Origin: Hydrogenophaga sp.
GTDB lineage: Bacteria > Pseudomonadota > Gammaproteobacteria > Burkholderiales > Burkholderiaceae_C
NCBI GenBank assembly: GCA_030682835.1
Contig: JAUXNG010000045.1
Span: forward strand, 1-64,000
Length of the DNA stretch: 64,000 bases
Direction: 5' to 3'
Part shown: positions 51,785-61,327 of the stretch, piece after piece
Layout: the number at the start of each line of letters is the position of its first letter
Position numbering within the stretch: the first letter of the stretch is position 1
The notes under the pieces: generated by a model
Seen by the model: only the letters and a program-made list of their open reading frames with translations
Told to the model about the DNA's origin: nothing
The model's database searches: none
Program-made: the position numbers and the translations under genes

Positions 51785-53109
51785 ACACCCGTGAATGGCT
51801 CACCGAAACCGTGGCCCGTCTGCGCAAGCCGGCGCCCGAGACGACGCGCTCCACCGAGGAGCGCCTGGCCGCCCGGTTGCGGCAGGGCGAAGAGGCGCTG
51901 TCGCCGCGCGCGCTGCGGCAGAAGCTCGACGAACTCAAGGCCATCGTGGACCCGCTGGTCAGCGAAGTGGAGGGCGGGCGGCGTGCGCAGGCGCTGATGG
52001 CGTGGTACGCCAGCGCCCCGGCGACCCAGCGGCGCGACCTGTGGCTGCTGATGAGCGAGCGCTTTCTGGCCGATCCGCAACAGGTGAAGACCGCACAGGA
52101 ACAATACCTGGGCGCGGTGGGCACGCCCGACGAGGCCGCGGCAGAGGTGCAGTACCGCCGCGCCACGGTGTCGCCCCGGCGGCGCCTGCTGCAGCGCTTC
52201 AGTGCCCACCCGGAGGGCATTCTTTTTCTGGTGAACCTGCGCGCCGAGATGCAGCCCCAGCTCAAGTCCGACAAACGCCTGCTCGCGCTCGACGTGGAGA
52301 TGGAGTACATGTTCTCCACCTGGTTCGACGTCGGCTTCCTGGAGCTGCGCCGCATCAACTGGGATTCGCCGGCTTCGCTGGTGGAAAAGCTCATCAAGTA
52401 CGAAGCCGTGCACGACATCCGCAGCTGGGCCGATGTGAAAAACCGGCTCGACAGCGACCGTCGCTGCTACGGCTTCTTCCACCCCCGCCTGCCGGGCGAG
52501 CCGCTGATCTTTGTGGAGGTGGCGCTGACCAAGGACATCTCGGCCAGCATCACGCCGCTGCTGGATGAGTCCGCCGCGCCGGCGGACCTCGACCGCGCGA
52601 CCACTGCCATCTTCTATTCCATCAGCAACACCCAGGTGGGCCTGCGCGGCGTGAGCTTTGGCGATTCTCTGATCAAGCGGGTGGTGGAGAGCCTGCACGA
52701 GGAGTTTCCCCGGCTCAGAACCTTTGCCACGCTCTCGCCCATTCCGGGCTTGCGCGCCTGGTTGTCGAAAAACGCACCCGCCGAGCTGCTGCAGGTCTGG
52801 GAAGACGCGGCCACGCTCGGCGAAAAATCCCCGCACCGGCAGGCCCTGCTGCAGTGGGCGGCCCGCTACCTGGGCAGCGAAACCCGCGACGGCAAGCCGC
52901 TGGATGCGGTGGCTCGCTTCCACCTGGGCAACGGTGCGCGCGTGGAGCGCGTGAACTGGGCCGCCGACCCGTCGTCCAAGGGCTTCAAACAGTCCTATGG
53001 CCTGATGGTGAATTACCTTTACGACCTCAAGAAGCTCGATCGAAATCGAGCCGCCCTCGCACAGGGAAAGATCCCGATCGCCCCGGCGATCAAGGACCTG
53101 CTCCCCTGA
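51781..53109 (+). CDS. matA: Malonyl-CoA decarboxylase
   Basis: 442 residues. It converts malonyl-CoA to acetyl-CoA and CO2. Family features: an N-terminal helical bundle (SPRALRQKLDELKAIVDPLV), ALDVEMEYMFSTWFDVGFLE, the central CYGFFHPRLPGEPLIFVEVA segment, FYSISNTQVGLRGVSFGDSL, and FATLSPIPGLRAWL, with a late VARFHLGNGARVERVNWAAD and SYGLMVNYLY that carries catalytic Ser/Tyr residues. It is coupled to the regulator and followed by the malonate binding protein. Confidence 0.93.
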   Translation: MNTREWLTETVARLRKPAPETTRSTEERLAARLRQGEEALSPRALRQKLDELKAIVDPLVSEVEGGRRAQALMAWYASAPATQRRDLWLLMSERFLADPQQVKTAQEQYLGAVGTPDEAAAEVQYRRATVSPRRRLLQRFSAHPEGILFLVNLRAEMQPQLKSDKRLLALDVEMEYMFSTWFDVGFLELRRINWDSPASLVEKLIKYEAVHDIRSWADVKNRLDSDRRCYGFFHPRLPGEPLIFVEVALTKDISASITPLLDESAAPADLDRATTAIFYSISNTQVGLRGVSFGDSLIKRVVESLHEEFPRLRTFATLSPIPGLRAWLSKNAPAELLQVWEDAATLGEKSPHRQALLQWAARYLGSETRDGKPLDAVARFHLGNGARVERVNWAADPSSKGFKQSYGLMVNYLYDLKKLDRNRAALAQGKIPIAPAIKDLLP

Positions 53110-53147
53110 CGCTGCCGTTTTCCCACCCATAACAGGAGACAAAACCC

Positions 53148-54137
53148 ATGAAAACCCACCGATTCAATCGCCGCGAACTGTTGCGCATCGCAGGTGCCGG
53201 CGCCGCCGTGTACGCCACGGGCGTTCACGCCCAGAGCACCTGGCCCTCCAAGCCCGTGACCATGATCGTGCCGTTTCCGGCCGGTGGCGGCACCGACGCT
53301 TTCGCGCGCCCCCTTGCGGCGCAGTTTTCCCGGCTGACCGGCAAGACCATGGTGATCGACAACCGCGGTGGCGGTGGCGGCACCTTGGGTGCCGGTGTGG
53401 CGGCCCGCTCGGCGCCCGACGGCTACAACCTGTTCATGGGCGCCGTGCACCACGCCATCGCCCCGAGCATGTACCCCAGGCTCGAATACGACATCGAAAA
53501 GGACTTTGTGCCCCTGATCCTGGTGGCCAGCGTGCCGCAGGTGCTGGTGGTCAACACCCGCAAGCATGGCGACATGGACTTCAAGGCCTTCCTGGCGCAG
53601 ATCAAGTCGAACCCGGGCCGGCTCAACTACGGATCGGCCGGCAGCGGCACCTCGCACCACCTGGCGGGCGAGCTGTTCAAGCAGCAGACCAAGACCTTCA
53701 TCACCCACATTCCCTACCGTGGTGCGGGCCCGGCCCTGAACGACCTGATCGCCGGTCAAGTGGACATGATGTTCGACGGCCTGGGCTCTTCGTCGGGCCA
53801 CATCAAGGGCGGGCGCATCAAGGCGCTGATGGTCTCGGGAGCCCAGCGCAGCCCCAGCTTCCCGGATGTGCCTTCCTCGGCCGAACTGGGTCTGCCCGAC
53901 TACAACGTGACCACCTGGTACGGCGTGTGGGCACCCAAAGGCACCCCGGCCGACGCACAGGCCCGCGCCGTTGAAGAAATCCGCAAGTCGGTGCAGGTCG
54001 ACGAAGCCAAGGCGGTCTGGGGGGCACAGGGTGCTGAATTCCCGAATCTCACCGGTGCCCAGTTCGACGGCTTCATCAAGTCCGAGGTGCGCAAGTGGGC
54101 CCAGGTGGTGAAAGCGTCTGGCGCCAAGCTCGACTGA
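53148..54137 (+). CDS. Bug-family (TctC-like) periplasmic binding protein
   Basis: 329 residues. A Tat-like signal (FNRRELLRIAGAGAAVYATG, cut near HAQS) leads to a periplasmic solute-binding domain: WPSKPVTMIVPFPAGGGTDA, IDNRGGGGGTLGAGVAARSA, GSAGSGTSHHLAGELFKQQT, IPYRGAGPALNDLIAGQVDM and MFDGLG. Typical of tripartite tricarboxylate transport binding proteins, very numerous in betaproteobacteria. It probably captures malonate or a related acid. No TctA/TctB membrane genes lie in the operon. Confidence 0.9.
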   Translation: MKTHRFNRRELLRIAGAGAAVYATGVHAQSTWPSKPVTMIVPFPAGGGTDAFARPLAAQFSRLTGKTMVIDNRGGGGGTLGAGVAARSAPDGYNLFMGAVHHAIAPSMYPRLEYDIEKDFVPLILVASVPQVLVVNTRKHGDMDFKAFLAQIKSNPGRLNYGSAGSGTSHHLAGELFKQQTKTFITHIPYRGAGPALNDLIAGQVDMMFDGLGSSSGHIKGGRIKALMVSGAQRSPSFPDVPSSAELGLPDYNVTTWYGVWAPKGTPADAQARAVEEIRKSVQVDEAKAVWGAQGAEFPNLTGAQFDGFIKSEVRKWAQVVKASGAKLD

Positions 54138-54160
54138 TCGCTGCGTTCCAAAAGGATTCC

Positions 54161-54928
54161 ATGTCAGGGCATGTCCATCTGGTGACCGAAGGCGCGGTGG
54201 CGCAGGTTGCGCTGTCGAACCCCGCCAAGTTCAACGCCATGTCGCGCACGATGTGGCGCGAGCTGCGGCAGGTGTTCGAGCAGCTGCAGCAGCCCAGCGC
54301 CGTGCGCGTGGTGCTGGTCGCGGGTGAGGCAGGTCACTTCTGCGCCGGAGGTGATATTGCCGAGTACACCGGCTTCCGCTTCCACCCTGAGAGCCTGCGC
54401 GACTTCCATGAAAACGACGTGTGGGGCGGGTTGTCTTCCATGCTGGCTTGCGACCTGCCCGTCGTGGCGCAGATCGAAGGCAATTGCATGGGTGCGGGCA
54501 TGGAAATCGCCAGCTGCTGCGACATCCGCCTGGCGGGGCAGGGCGCCCGCTTCGGTGCCCCCATCGCCAGGCTCGGTTTCCCCATGGCGCCGCGAGAGGC
54601 CGAGCTGGTGGCGCGCGAGGCGGGGGTTGCCACAGCCCGGCAGATGCTGCTGGAAGCGGCCGTGCTCGATGCGAACACCTTGCTGGCGCGGGGCTTCCTG
54701 CACAGCGTGCTGCCCGATGGCGATGTATCCGCCGAGGCGCTCAAGCGCGCGCAGGGCATCACGCGCCTGGCGCCCGAGGCGGCCCGCCTCAACAAACATA
54801 CCTTGCGCATGCTGTCGGGCGGGAAGGGGGTGTCGACCCTGCTACCCACCGCCTACGATTACGCCGACAGCGCCGAGCACCGCGAGGGCATCGCTGCCTT
54901 CATGGGCAAGCGCCCACCGAACTTCTGA
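54161..54928 (+). CDS. Enoyl-CoA hydratase/isomerase family protein
   Basis: 255 residues from the ATG at 54161. The crotonase fold is shown by NPAKFNAMSRTMWRELRQVF, the oxyanion-hole strands AGEAGHFCAGGDIAEYTGF and QIEGNCMGAGMEIASCCDIR, and ARFGAPIARLGFPMAP. The usual second catalytic Glu region reads MAPREAELVAREAG. Within a malonate operon it may act on a CoA ester, possibly as a decarboxylase-like or hydrolase-like enzyme; the substrate is unknown. AAAGGA precedes the ATG. Confidence 0.86.
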   Translation: MSGHVHLVTEGAVAQVALSNPAKFNAMSRTMWRELRQVFEQLQQPSAVRVVLVAGEAGHFCAGGDIAEYTGFRFHPESLRDFHENDVWGGLSSMLACDLPVVAQIEGNCMGAGMEIASCCDIRLAGQGARFGAPIARLGFPMAPREAELVAREAGVATARQMLLEAAVLDANTLLARGFLHSVLPDGDVSAEALKRAQGITRLAPEAARLNKHTLRMLSGGKGVSTLLPTAYDYADSAEHREGIAAFMGKRPPNF

Positions 54929-54947
54929 CGGTCTTTTTCTCTTAGTC

Positions 54948-56489
54948 ATGAACAACCAGAACCTGTTCGTCGCCCTGCGCGACGCCTTTCCCGCCGACCT
55001 GGGCCGTACCGCAGTAGAAACCGACGACGGCCTCGTCTATTCGTGGGGCGACCTCGACAGGGCCACCGCCATGATGGCCAACCTGCTGGATTCGCTGGAG
55101 CTTCCAGCGGCCTCCCGCATCGCGGTGCAGGTGGAAAAGTCGGTCGAGGCCATGGTGCTGTACCTGGCCACCCTGCGCGCCGGCCACGTGTTCCTGCCGC
55201 TGAACACCGCCTACCAGAGCGGCGAGATTGAGTATTTCATCGGCAACGCCGAACCGGCGGTGGTGGTGTGCAGCCCCAAAAACTTTGGCTGGGTCAGCCA
55301 GATCGCCTTCAAGGCGGGCACGAAACACGTCTTCACCCTCGGCGAGGACCGCAGCGGCAGCCTGCTGGAACGCGCTGCCCACCATGGCGACCAGCACACG
55401 CCCGCCTTGCGGCAGGACGATGACCTCGCCGCCATCCTCTACACCAGCGGTACCACGGGCCGCAGCAAGGGCGCCATCCTCACCCACGGCAACATGCGCA
55501 GCAATGCGGTGATGTTGCGTGCGTACTGGCAATGGCAGCCCGACGACGTGCTCATCCACGCGCTGCCCATCTTCCATGTACACGGCCTGTTTGTGGCCAT
55601 CCATGGCGCGCTCATCAATGGCAGCAAGATGATCTGGCTGTCCCGGTTCGACCCGAAACAGGCCATTGCCCGGTTCCCTGAGGCCACGGTGTTCATGGGC
55701 GTGCCTACCCTGTATGTGCGCATGCTGGCCGAGCCCACGCTCACCCCGGCGCAGGCCGCACACATGCGTCTGTTCATTTCGGGCTCGGCGCCGCTGCTGA
55801 TCGAAACCTTCAACGACTGGCAGACCCGCACGGGTCATACCATCCTGGAGCGTTACGGCATGAGCGAGACCGTCATGCTCACCTCCAACCCCTGTGGGCC
55901 CGATCCCCGCTACGGCGGCGCCACCGAGCGCCGCGGCGGCACAGTGGGCTTCCCGCTGCCCGGCGTGACGCTGCGCGTGATGGAGGATGGGGGCCGGGAG
56001 GTGGCGCCCGGCGAGATTGGCGGCATCCAGGTGAACGGCCCCAACGTGTTCAAGGGCTACTGGCGCATGCCCGAAAAGACGGCTGAAGAGTTCACCGCCG
56101 ATGGCTTCTTCAAGACCGGCGACGTGGGGCGGGTGGATGAGCGCGGGTACGTCACCATCGTCGGCCGCAGCAAGGACCTGATCATCTCAGGCGGCTACAA
56201 CGTCTACCCCGCCGAGATCGAGAGCGCCATCAACGACATGCCGGGCGTGATGGAAAGCGCCGTGGTGGGCGTGCCCCACCCGGACTTTGGCGAGGTCGGC
56301 GTGGCGGTGATCATCCCCCGGCCGGGCGCGACGGTGGACCCGGATCAGGTCATCGCCGCGCTCAAGTCCCAACTCGCCAACTTCAAGATCCCCAAACGCT
56401 GCATCGTGGTCGACGAACTGCCACGCAACACCATGGGCAAGGTGCAGAAGAACCTGCTGCGCGAGCAGTACAAAGACGCGTTCGCCTGA
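54948..56489 (+). CDS. matB: Malonyl-CoA synthetase
   Basis: 513 residues from the ATG at 54948. It makes malonyl-CoA from malonate, ATP and CoA. The AMP-binding motif ILYTSGTTGRSKGAILTHGN, the IHALPIFHVHGLFVAIHGAL segment, ERYGMSETVMLTSNP and the late FKTGDVGRVDERGYVTIVGR, NTMGKVQKNLLRE are typical of MatB. The Arg of the RYGMSET region that contacts malonate is present. With matA it channels malonate to acetyl-CoA. Last gene of the operon; a 130-base GC-rich gap follows. Confidence 0.93.
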   Translation: MNNQNLFVALRDAFPADLGRTAVETDDGLVYSWGDLDRATAMMANLLDSLELPAASRIAVQVEKSVEAMVLYLATLRAGHVFLPLNTAYQSGEIEYFIGNAEPAVVVCSPKNFGWVSQIAFKAGTKHVFTLGEDRSGSLLERAAHHGDQHTPALRQDDDLAAILYTSGTTGRSKGAILTHGNMRSNAVMLRAYWQWQPDDVLIHALPIFHVHGLFVAIHGALINGSKMIWLSRFDPKQAIARFPEATVFMGVPTLYVRMLAEPTLTPAQAAHMRLFISGSAPLLIETFNDWQTRTGHTILERYGMSETVMLTSNPCGPDPRYGGATERRGGTVGFPLPGVTLRVMEDGGREVAPGEIGGIQVNGPNVFKGYWRMPEKTAEEFTADGFFKTGDVGRVDERGYVTIVGRSKDLIISGGYNVYPAEIESAINDMPGVMESAVVGVPHPDFGEVGVAVIIPRPGATVDPDQVIAALKSQLANFKIPKRCIVVDELPRNTMGKVQKNLLREQYKDAFA

Positions 56490-56618
56490 GTAGGGCAGCG
56501 CGCTACGAAAAAATCCGAGGCGCGTGAACGTCACGCAGGGCACCGGGGAACCGGCTTTGCCGGGCCGCCAGTGCCGCCCCCTGGGGGGTGACGCCGCAGG
56601 CGGCGCGGGGGGAACGGT

Positions 56619-57062
56619 CTAGCGCAACACCAGCACCGGCGTGTGCGAGTGCGTCAGCACCTGCTGGGTTTCGCTGCCCAGCAGCAGCCGCTTGAGGCCG
56701 CGGCGACCGTGTGAGGCCATCACGATCAGGTCGCACTTGTTGCGTTTGGCCGCCGAGATGATGGCCTCGGCGATCAGGTCGGACTTCACGGTGACGGGCT
56801 TCACTTTCACCTCGCGCAACTGCCCGGCCGACTTCACTGCGTTGACCGCCACCATGGCTTCCTCCTGCCATTGCTTCTCGATGCGCGCCACTTCAGCCGC
56901 GGCCAGCGCCACACCGCCTTCGAAATATGTTTGCGGGTAGCGGGGAACCACTTTCAGGGCCACGACATCTGCTCCGGTCAGGTCAGCCAGGTTGATGGCG
57001 TGCTCGATGGCCAGCTGAGAGAGCTTGGAGCCGTCGGTGGCTACCAGGATGCGCTTGTACAT
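56619..57062 (-). CDS. Universal stress protein
   Basis: 147 residues from the ATG at 57062, with AAGGAGATAACC as an excellent ribosome site. The UspA fold: ILVATDGSKLSQLAIEHAIN, then IVMASHGRRGLKRLLLGSET with the ATP-binding G-x2-G-x9-G-S pattern, and HTPVLVLR at the end. Next to an FNR/Anr-type box (57122-57135) at the distance expected for activation, with TAGTCT as a -10 box (57095-57100, minus strand). Probably induced by low oxygen. Confidence 0.92.
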   Translation of the reverse strand: MYKRILVATDGSKLSQLAIEHAINLADLTGADVVALKVVPRYPQTYFEGGVALAAAEVARIEKQWQEEAMVAVNAVKSAGQLREVKVKPVTVKSDLIAEAIISAAKRNKCDLIVMASHGRRGLKRLLLGSETQQVLTHSHTPVLVLR

Positions 57063-57121
57063 GGTTATCTCCTTCAAAGTTGGCTGAACCACCTAGACTA
57101 GCAAACGCCGCCCGGTTGCGG

Positions 57122-57135
57122 TTGACTTACATCAA
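57122..57135. promoter_or_regulatory. FNR/Anr-type box between uspA and ccoI
   Basis: TTGACTTACATCAA matches the TTGAT-N4-ATCAA consensus in nine of ten positions. Its centre (57128.5) is about 41 bases upstream of a start site predicted from TAGTCT at 57095-57100 on the minus strand, the class II activator position for the universal stress gene. It may also affect ccoI on the plus strand. Confidence 0.7.
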
Positions 57136-57169
57136 GCGCATGGCCTCCCCCTTGGATTACGCTCGCACC

Positions 57170-59623
57170 ATGAACCAGGCCGCCATTGCGCCCCCGGCGG
57201 GGCTTTCGCCCGCCGACCCGCTGTTCGCGGCCTCCATGGCCCGTCAGGGCGGGGGAGCGCCTGGCGAATCCGGCGCTGCGGGCTGGCTCGGCGAGCACCG
57301 TGGCCCGCTCACCGTGACCGACAACTTCGCCGTACTCGACGATCCGGTCGAGCAGCTCGAGTTCACCGAGTTCCACGACGGCGAGGGCGCGCGCATGGCC
57401 GAGTCGGTGCTCATGGTGCAAGGCATGTATTGCGCCGCCTGCGCCGACACGGTGGAGAGCGCCCTGCAGCACCACCCGGGCGTTGAGCGGGCGCAGGTGC
57501 ACGCTGCCACCCGCCGACTCACCGTGCGCTGGGACCCCGCGAAGACGCGCATGTCGAGCCTGGCCCAGGCGGTGGGCGCCACCGGCTACCGCCTCCTTCC
57601 CCTGCAGCAGGCCCTGTCCATCAGCGAACGCCTGCGCGAGACGCGTCAGGCGCTGTGGCGCCTGTTTGTGGCCGGGTTCTGCGGCATGCAGGTGATGATG
57701 TACGCGTGGCCCGCCTACATCACCGAGCCGGGCGAGATCCCCGCAGACATCGACCAGCTGTTGCGCTGGGCCAGCTGGGTGCTGAGTCTGCCGGTGGTGT
57801 TCTTCGCCAGCGGCCCCTTCTTTTCCAGTGCCTGGCGCGACCTGCGGCACGGCCGCGTTGGCATGGACACGCCGGTCTCCATCGGCATTCTGGTCACCTT
57901 CCTGGTCAGCTCGGCCGCCACCTTCGACCCCACCGGCCCCTGGGGTTACGAGGTCTGGTTCGACTCGCTCACCATGTTTGTTTTCTTCCTGCTGGGCGGT
58001 CGCTACCTGGAGCACAAGGCTCGCGACCGCACGGCCGGCGCTCTGGACAGCCTGATGAACCGCCTGCCGGAAGTGTGCGAGCGGCAGACTGCGGCCGGCG
58101 TTTTCGCAGCCGTGTCGATCCGGCGCCTGGTGGTGGGCGACGTGGTGCGGGTGCAGGCCGGGCAGGCCTTCCCGGGTGACGGCGACATCCTGAGCGAGCG
58201 GGCCACGGTGGACGAGGCGCTGCTCACCGGCGAATCGCGCCCGGTGACGCGGGAGCGTGGGCAGGCAGTCGTGGCCGGCAGCTACAACCTGGGCGGCCCG
58301 GTGCTGATGCGGGTGGACCGGCTCGGGCGCGACACGCGCTTTGCGCAGATCGTTTCGCTCATGGAGAAGGCGTCCACCGAAAAGCCCCGGCTGGCCATCC
58401 TGGCCGACCGCATCGCTGCGCCCTTCCTCGTCGCCGTGCTGATTGGCGCCGGGTTTGCGGGCTTCTACTGGTGGCAGATCGACCCGTCCAAGGCGCTGGC
58501 GGTGGCGGTGGCGGTGCTGATCGTCACCTGCCCCTGTGCGCTGTCGCTGGCCACGCCGGCCGCCATGCTGACCTCGGCCGGTGCGTTGGCCCGCCGCGGC
58601 ATTCTCGTGCGACGCCTGCAGGCGTTCGAAACGCTCGCAGGCATCTCGGCGGTGGTGTTCGACAAGACCGGCACGCTCACGCACGACCGGCTGGCACTGA
58701 ATACGGTGAAGACTCGCCCGGGGTTTCATGAAGATGTGGCGCTCGCACTCGCCGCATCACTGGCCGGCGGTTCGCTGCATCCGGTGTCGCGTGCACTGGT
58801 GGCGGCCCGTGATGCCCGAGGGCCGTCAAACGACCCCATCCATATTAGCGATGCGGCCGAGGTGGCGGGGCAAGGCATGCAGGCTAAGCAGGCCGACGGA
58901 ACCTGGGCCCGCCTGGGTTCTGCCGCGTTCTGCGGCGTCGCCGCGGCTGCCGGGCCAGAGCAGGGGGACGACACGCCCCGGGTCCACCTGGCGGACGCCC
59001 ACGGCTGGGCGGCCACTTTCGAGCTGGAGGAAGGCCTGCGCGAGGACGCGCACGAGGCCGTGGAAGCTTTGCGCCGGCTCGGCGTCAAGACCTGGCTGCT
59101 GTCGGGCGACCGCGAGGCGGCAGCCCAGCGGGTGGCGCAGGCGGTGGGGGTGGACCACGTGATTGCCGGCGCCTCGCCCGAGCGCAAGCTGGCCGAAGTG
59201 ACCGCCCTGCAGGCCCAGGGCTTCAAGCTGGCCATGGTGGGCGACGGGCTGAACGATGGCCCGGTGCTCGCCCGTGCCGACACCTCGTTCGCACTCGGGC
59301 ACGCTGCGCCGCTGGCGCAGGCCCAGTCCGACTATGTGATCCAGGGTGGCCGGGTGATGGACGTGGTGCTGAGCCTGGAGCAGGCACGCAGCACCATGCG
59401 CATCGTGCGCCAGAATCTGGCCTGGGCAGCCGTTTACAACTTTGTCAGCATACCGTTAGCGCTTATGGGCTACATGCCACCGTGGGCCGCCGGCCTCGGA
59501 ATGGCCGCCAGTTCGCTGTTGGTGATTGGCAACGCACTGCGTCTGTCAAACCGACTACCGGCCGTCGGAAACACCGATGCGAACGACCCCTTCACACCGG
59601 TCAACCGCCCGGTTTCCTCCTGA
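57170..59623 (+). CDS. ccoI: Copper-transporting P1B ATPase for cbb3 oxidase assembly
   Basis: 817 residues from the ATG at 57170 (57140 is an alternative). An N-terminal heavy-metal domain holds C88 and C91 (YCAAC). About eight membrane helices follow, with the ion-binding CPC at 454-456 (VTCPCALSLATP), the phosphatase motif LLTGESRPV, phosphorylation site D498 in DKTGT, and VGDGLNDGPVL. CcoI-type ATPases supply copper to CcoN at the inner membrane. It heads the cbb3 gene cluster; a FNR/Anr box lies just upstream. Confidence 0.93.
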   Translation: MNQAAIAPPAGLSPADPLFAASMARQGGGAPGESGAAGWLGEHRGPLTVTDNFAVLDDPVEQLEFTEFHDGEGARMAESVLMVQGMYCAACADTVESALQHHPGVERAQVHAATRRLTVRWDPAKTRMSSLAQAVGATGYRLLPLQQALSISERLRETRQALWRLFVAGFCGMQVMMYAWPAYITEPGEIPADIDQLLRWASWVLSLPVVFFASGPFFSSAWRDLRHGRVGMDTPVSIGILVTFLVSSAATFDPTGPWGYEVWFDSLTMFVFFLLGGRYLEHKARDRTAGALDSLMNRLPEVCERQTAAGVFAAVSIRRLVVGDVVRVQAGQAFPGDGDILSERATVDEALLTGESRPVTRERGQAVVAGSYNLGGPVLMRVDRLGRDTRFAQIVSLMEKASTEKPRLAILADRIAAPFLVAVLIGAGFAGFYWWQIDPSKALAVAVAVLIVTCPCALSLATPAAMLTSAGALARRGILVRRLQAFETLAGISAVVFDKTGTLTHDRLALNTVKTRPGFHEDVALALAASLAGGSLHPVSRALVAARDARGPSNDPIHISDAAEVAGQGMQAKQADGTWARLGSAAFCGVAAAAGPEQGDDTPRVHLADAHGWAATFELEEGLREDAHEAVEALRRLGVKTWLLSGDREAAAQRVAQAVGVDHVIAGASPERKLAEVTALQAQGFKLAMVGDGLNDGPVLARADTSFALGHAAPLAQAQSDYVIQGGRVMDVVLSLEQARSTMRIVRQNLAWAAVYNFVSIPLALMGYMPPWAAGLGMAASSLLVIGNALRLSNRLPAVGNTDANDPFTPVNRPVSS

Positions 59624-59664
59624 CATCCTGCGCCTGCCAGACGCTCACTTCGCAAGGTTCCCCC

Positions 59665-59802
59665 ATGGACGTCCTGTATCTCCTCATCCCCGTTTCCATC
59701 GTGCTGGTGTTCGTCATCATCGGCATCTTCTGGTGGGCGCTCCAGTCAGGGCAGTTTGACAACATCGAACGCGAGGGCGAGCGCATTCTTCGGGGCGATT
59801 GA
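59665..59802 (+). CDS. ccoS: cbb3 oxidase maturation protein CcoS
   Basis: 45 residues. One N-terminal membrane helix (VLYLLIPVSIVLVFVIIGIF) then WWALQSGQFDNIEREGERIL, the conserved CcoS pattern. It is needed for cofactor insertion into the cbb3 oxidase. Lies 41 bases after ccoI; its stop codon is inside the FNR-type palindrome that precedes ccoN. Confidence 0.93.
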   Translation: MDVLYLLIPVSIVLVFVIIGIFWWALQSGQFDNIEREGERILRGD

Positions 59803-59812
59803 CTTAAGTCAA
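59799..59812. promoter_or_regulatory. FNR/Anr-type box before ccoN
   Basis: TTGACTTAAGTCAA is a perfect palindrome matching the FNR/Anr consensus in eight of ten positions. GACACT at 59835-59840 could be the -10 box; the predicted start (about 59847) is about 41 bases from the box centre, the class II activating distance. This would switch on ccoNOQP at low oxygen. Confidence 0.75.
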
Positions 59813-59870
59813 GGCGTAGCGAAGGGTCCGTGACGACACTTCAGCGAGTGGCATTTATGAGGAGTTCTGT

Positions 59871-61316
59871 ATGTCCGTGATAACAAAGACCAGCCAGCCG
59901 GCGGTCTACAACGATGGGGTCGTGCGCGGCTTCGCGATCATGTCCGTGATTTACGGCGTGGTCGGGATGCTCGTGGGCGTGATCATTGCAGCCCAGCTGA
60001 CCTGGCCTGAGCTCAACATGGGGATCGAGTGGCTGTCTTACGGCCGCCTTCGTCCCCTGCACACGAACGCCGTGATCTTCGCCTTTGGCGGGTCGGTGCT
60101 CTTCGCCACCAGCTACTACGTGGTCCAGCGGACCTGCCACACACCGCTGTTTGGCAACAAGCTGGCCTGGTTCACCTTCTGGGGCTGGAACCTGGTGATC
60201 GTGCTGGCTGTCATCACCCTGCCGCTGGGCATGACCAGCGGCAAGGAGTACGCAGAACTCGAATGGCCGATCGATCTGCTGATCACCGTGACCTGGGTGG
60301 CCTACGCCATCGTCTTCTTCGGCACGATCGGCATCCGCAAGGTGCGCCACATCTATGTGGCCAACTGGTTCTTCGGCGCCTACATCATTGCCGTGGCCCT
60401 GCTGCACATCGTCAACAGCGCGGCCATTCCGGTGAGCATGACGAAGTCGTACTCCGCCTATGCCGGCGTGCAGGACGCCATGGTGCAATGGTGGTACGGC
60501 CACAACGCCGTGGGCTTCTTCCTGACCGCCGCCTTCCTGGGCATGATGTATTACTTCATCCCCAAGCAGGCCGAGCGCCCGGTCTATTCGTACCGCCTCT
60601 CCATCGTCCACTTCTGGGCGCTGATCTTCACCTACATGTGGGCGGGCCCACACCACCTGCACTACACCGCGCTGCCTGACTGGACGCAATCGGTCGGCAT
60701 GGTGTTCTCGCTCATCCTGCTGGCTCCCAGCTGGGGCGGCATGATCAACGGCATCATGACCCTGTCGGGTGCCTGGCACAAGCTGCGTGACGACCCCATC
60801 CTGCGCTTCCTGATCGTGTCCCTGTCGTTCTACGGCATGTCCACCTTCGAGGGCCCGATGATGTCCATCAAGACCGTCAACGCCCTGTCGCACTACACCG
60901 ACTGGACCGTGGGCCACGTGCACTCCGGCGCCCTCGGCTGGGTCGGCCTGGTCTCCATGGGTTCGCTGTACTACCTGATCCCGCGCCTGTTCGGCCAGAA
61001 AAAGATGTATTCGGTGCCCGCCATCGAACTGCACTTCTGGGTGGCCACCATCGGCATCGTGCTGTACATCGCCGCGATGTGGATCGCCGGTGTGATGCAG
61101 GGCCTGATGTGGCGCTCGGTCAACCCTGACGGCAGCCTGACCTACACCTTCGTCGAGTCCGTCAAGGCCACCTTCCCCTTCTACGTGATCCGTCTGCTGG
61201 GTGGAATTCTGTACCTCGGCGGCATGATCGTGATGCTGTGGAACGTCATCATGACGGTGCGCCAGGGTCAAGTCGAAGACGTGCCGGTCGCGTCTGTCAA
61301 CCCCGCACACGCCTGA
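59871..61316 (+). CDS. ccoN: cbb3 cytochrome oxidase subunit I
   Basis: 481 residues, about 12 membrane helices. It is the catalytic subunit that reduces oxygen with a haem b/haem b3-CuB centre. Conserved histidines are seen in [55 protein letters not shown] and [24 protein letters not shown] precedes the ATG. First gene of the ccoNOQP operon under a FNR/Anr-type site. Confidence 0.97.
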   Translation: MSVITKTSQPAVYNDGVVRGFAIMSVIYGVVGMLVGVIIAAQLTWPELNMGIEWLSYGRLRPLHTNAVIFAFGGSVLFATSYYVVQRTCHTPLFGNKLAWFTFWGWNLVIVLAVITLPLGMTSGKEYAELEWPIDLLITVTWVAYAIVFFGTIGIRKVRHIYVANWFFGAYIIAVALLHIVNSAAIPVSMTKSYSAYAGVQDAMVQWWYGHNAVGFFLTAAFLGMMYYFIPKQAERPVYSYRLSIVHFWALIFTYMWAGPHHLHYTALPDWTQSVGMVFSLILLAPSWGGMINGIMTLSGAWHKLRDDPILRFLIVSLSFYGMSTFEGPMMSIKTVNALSHYTDWTVGHVHSGALGWVGLVSMGSLYYLIPRLFGQKKMYSVPAIELHFWVATIGIVLYIAAMWIAGVMQGLMWRSVNPDGSLTYTFVESVKATFPFYVIRLLGGILYLGGMIVMLWNVIMTVRQGQVEDVPVASVNPAHA

Positions 61317-61327
61317 GGAGCACACAC

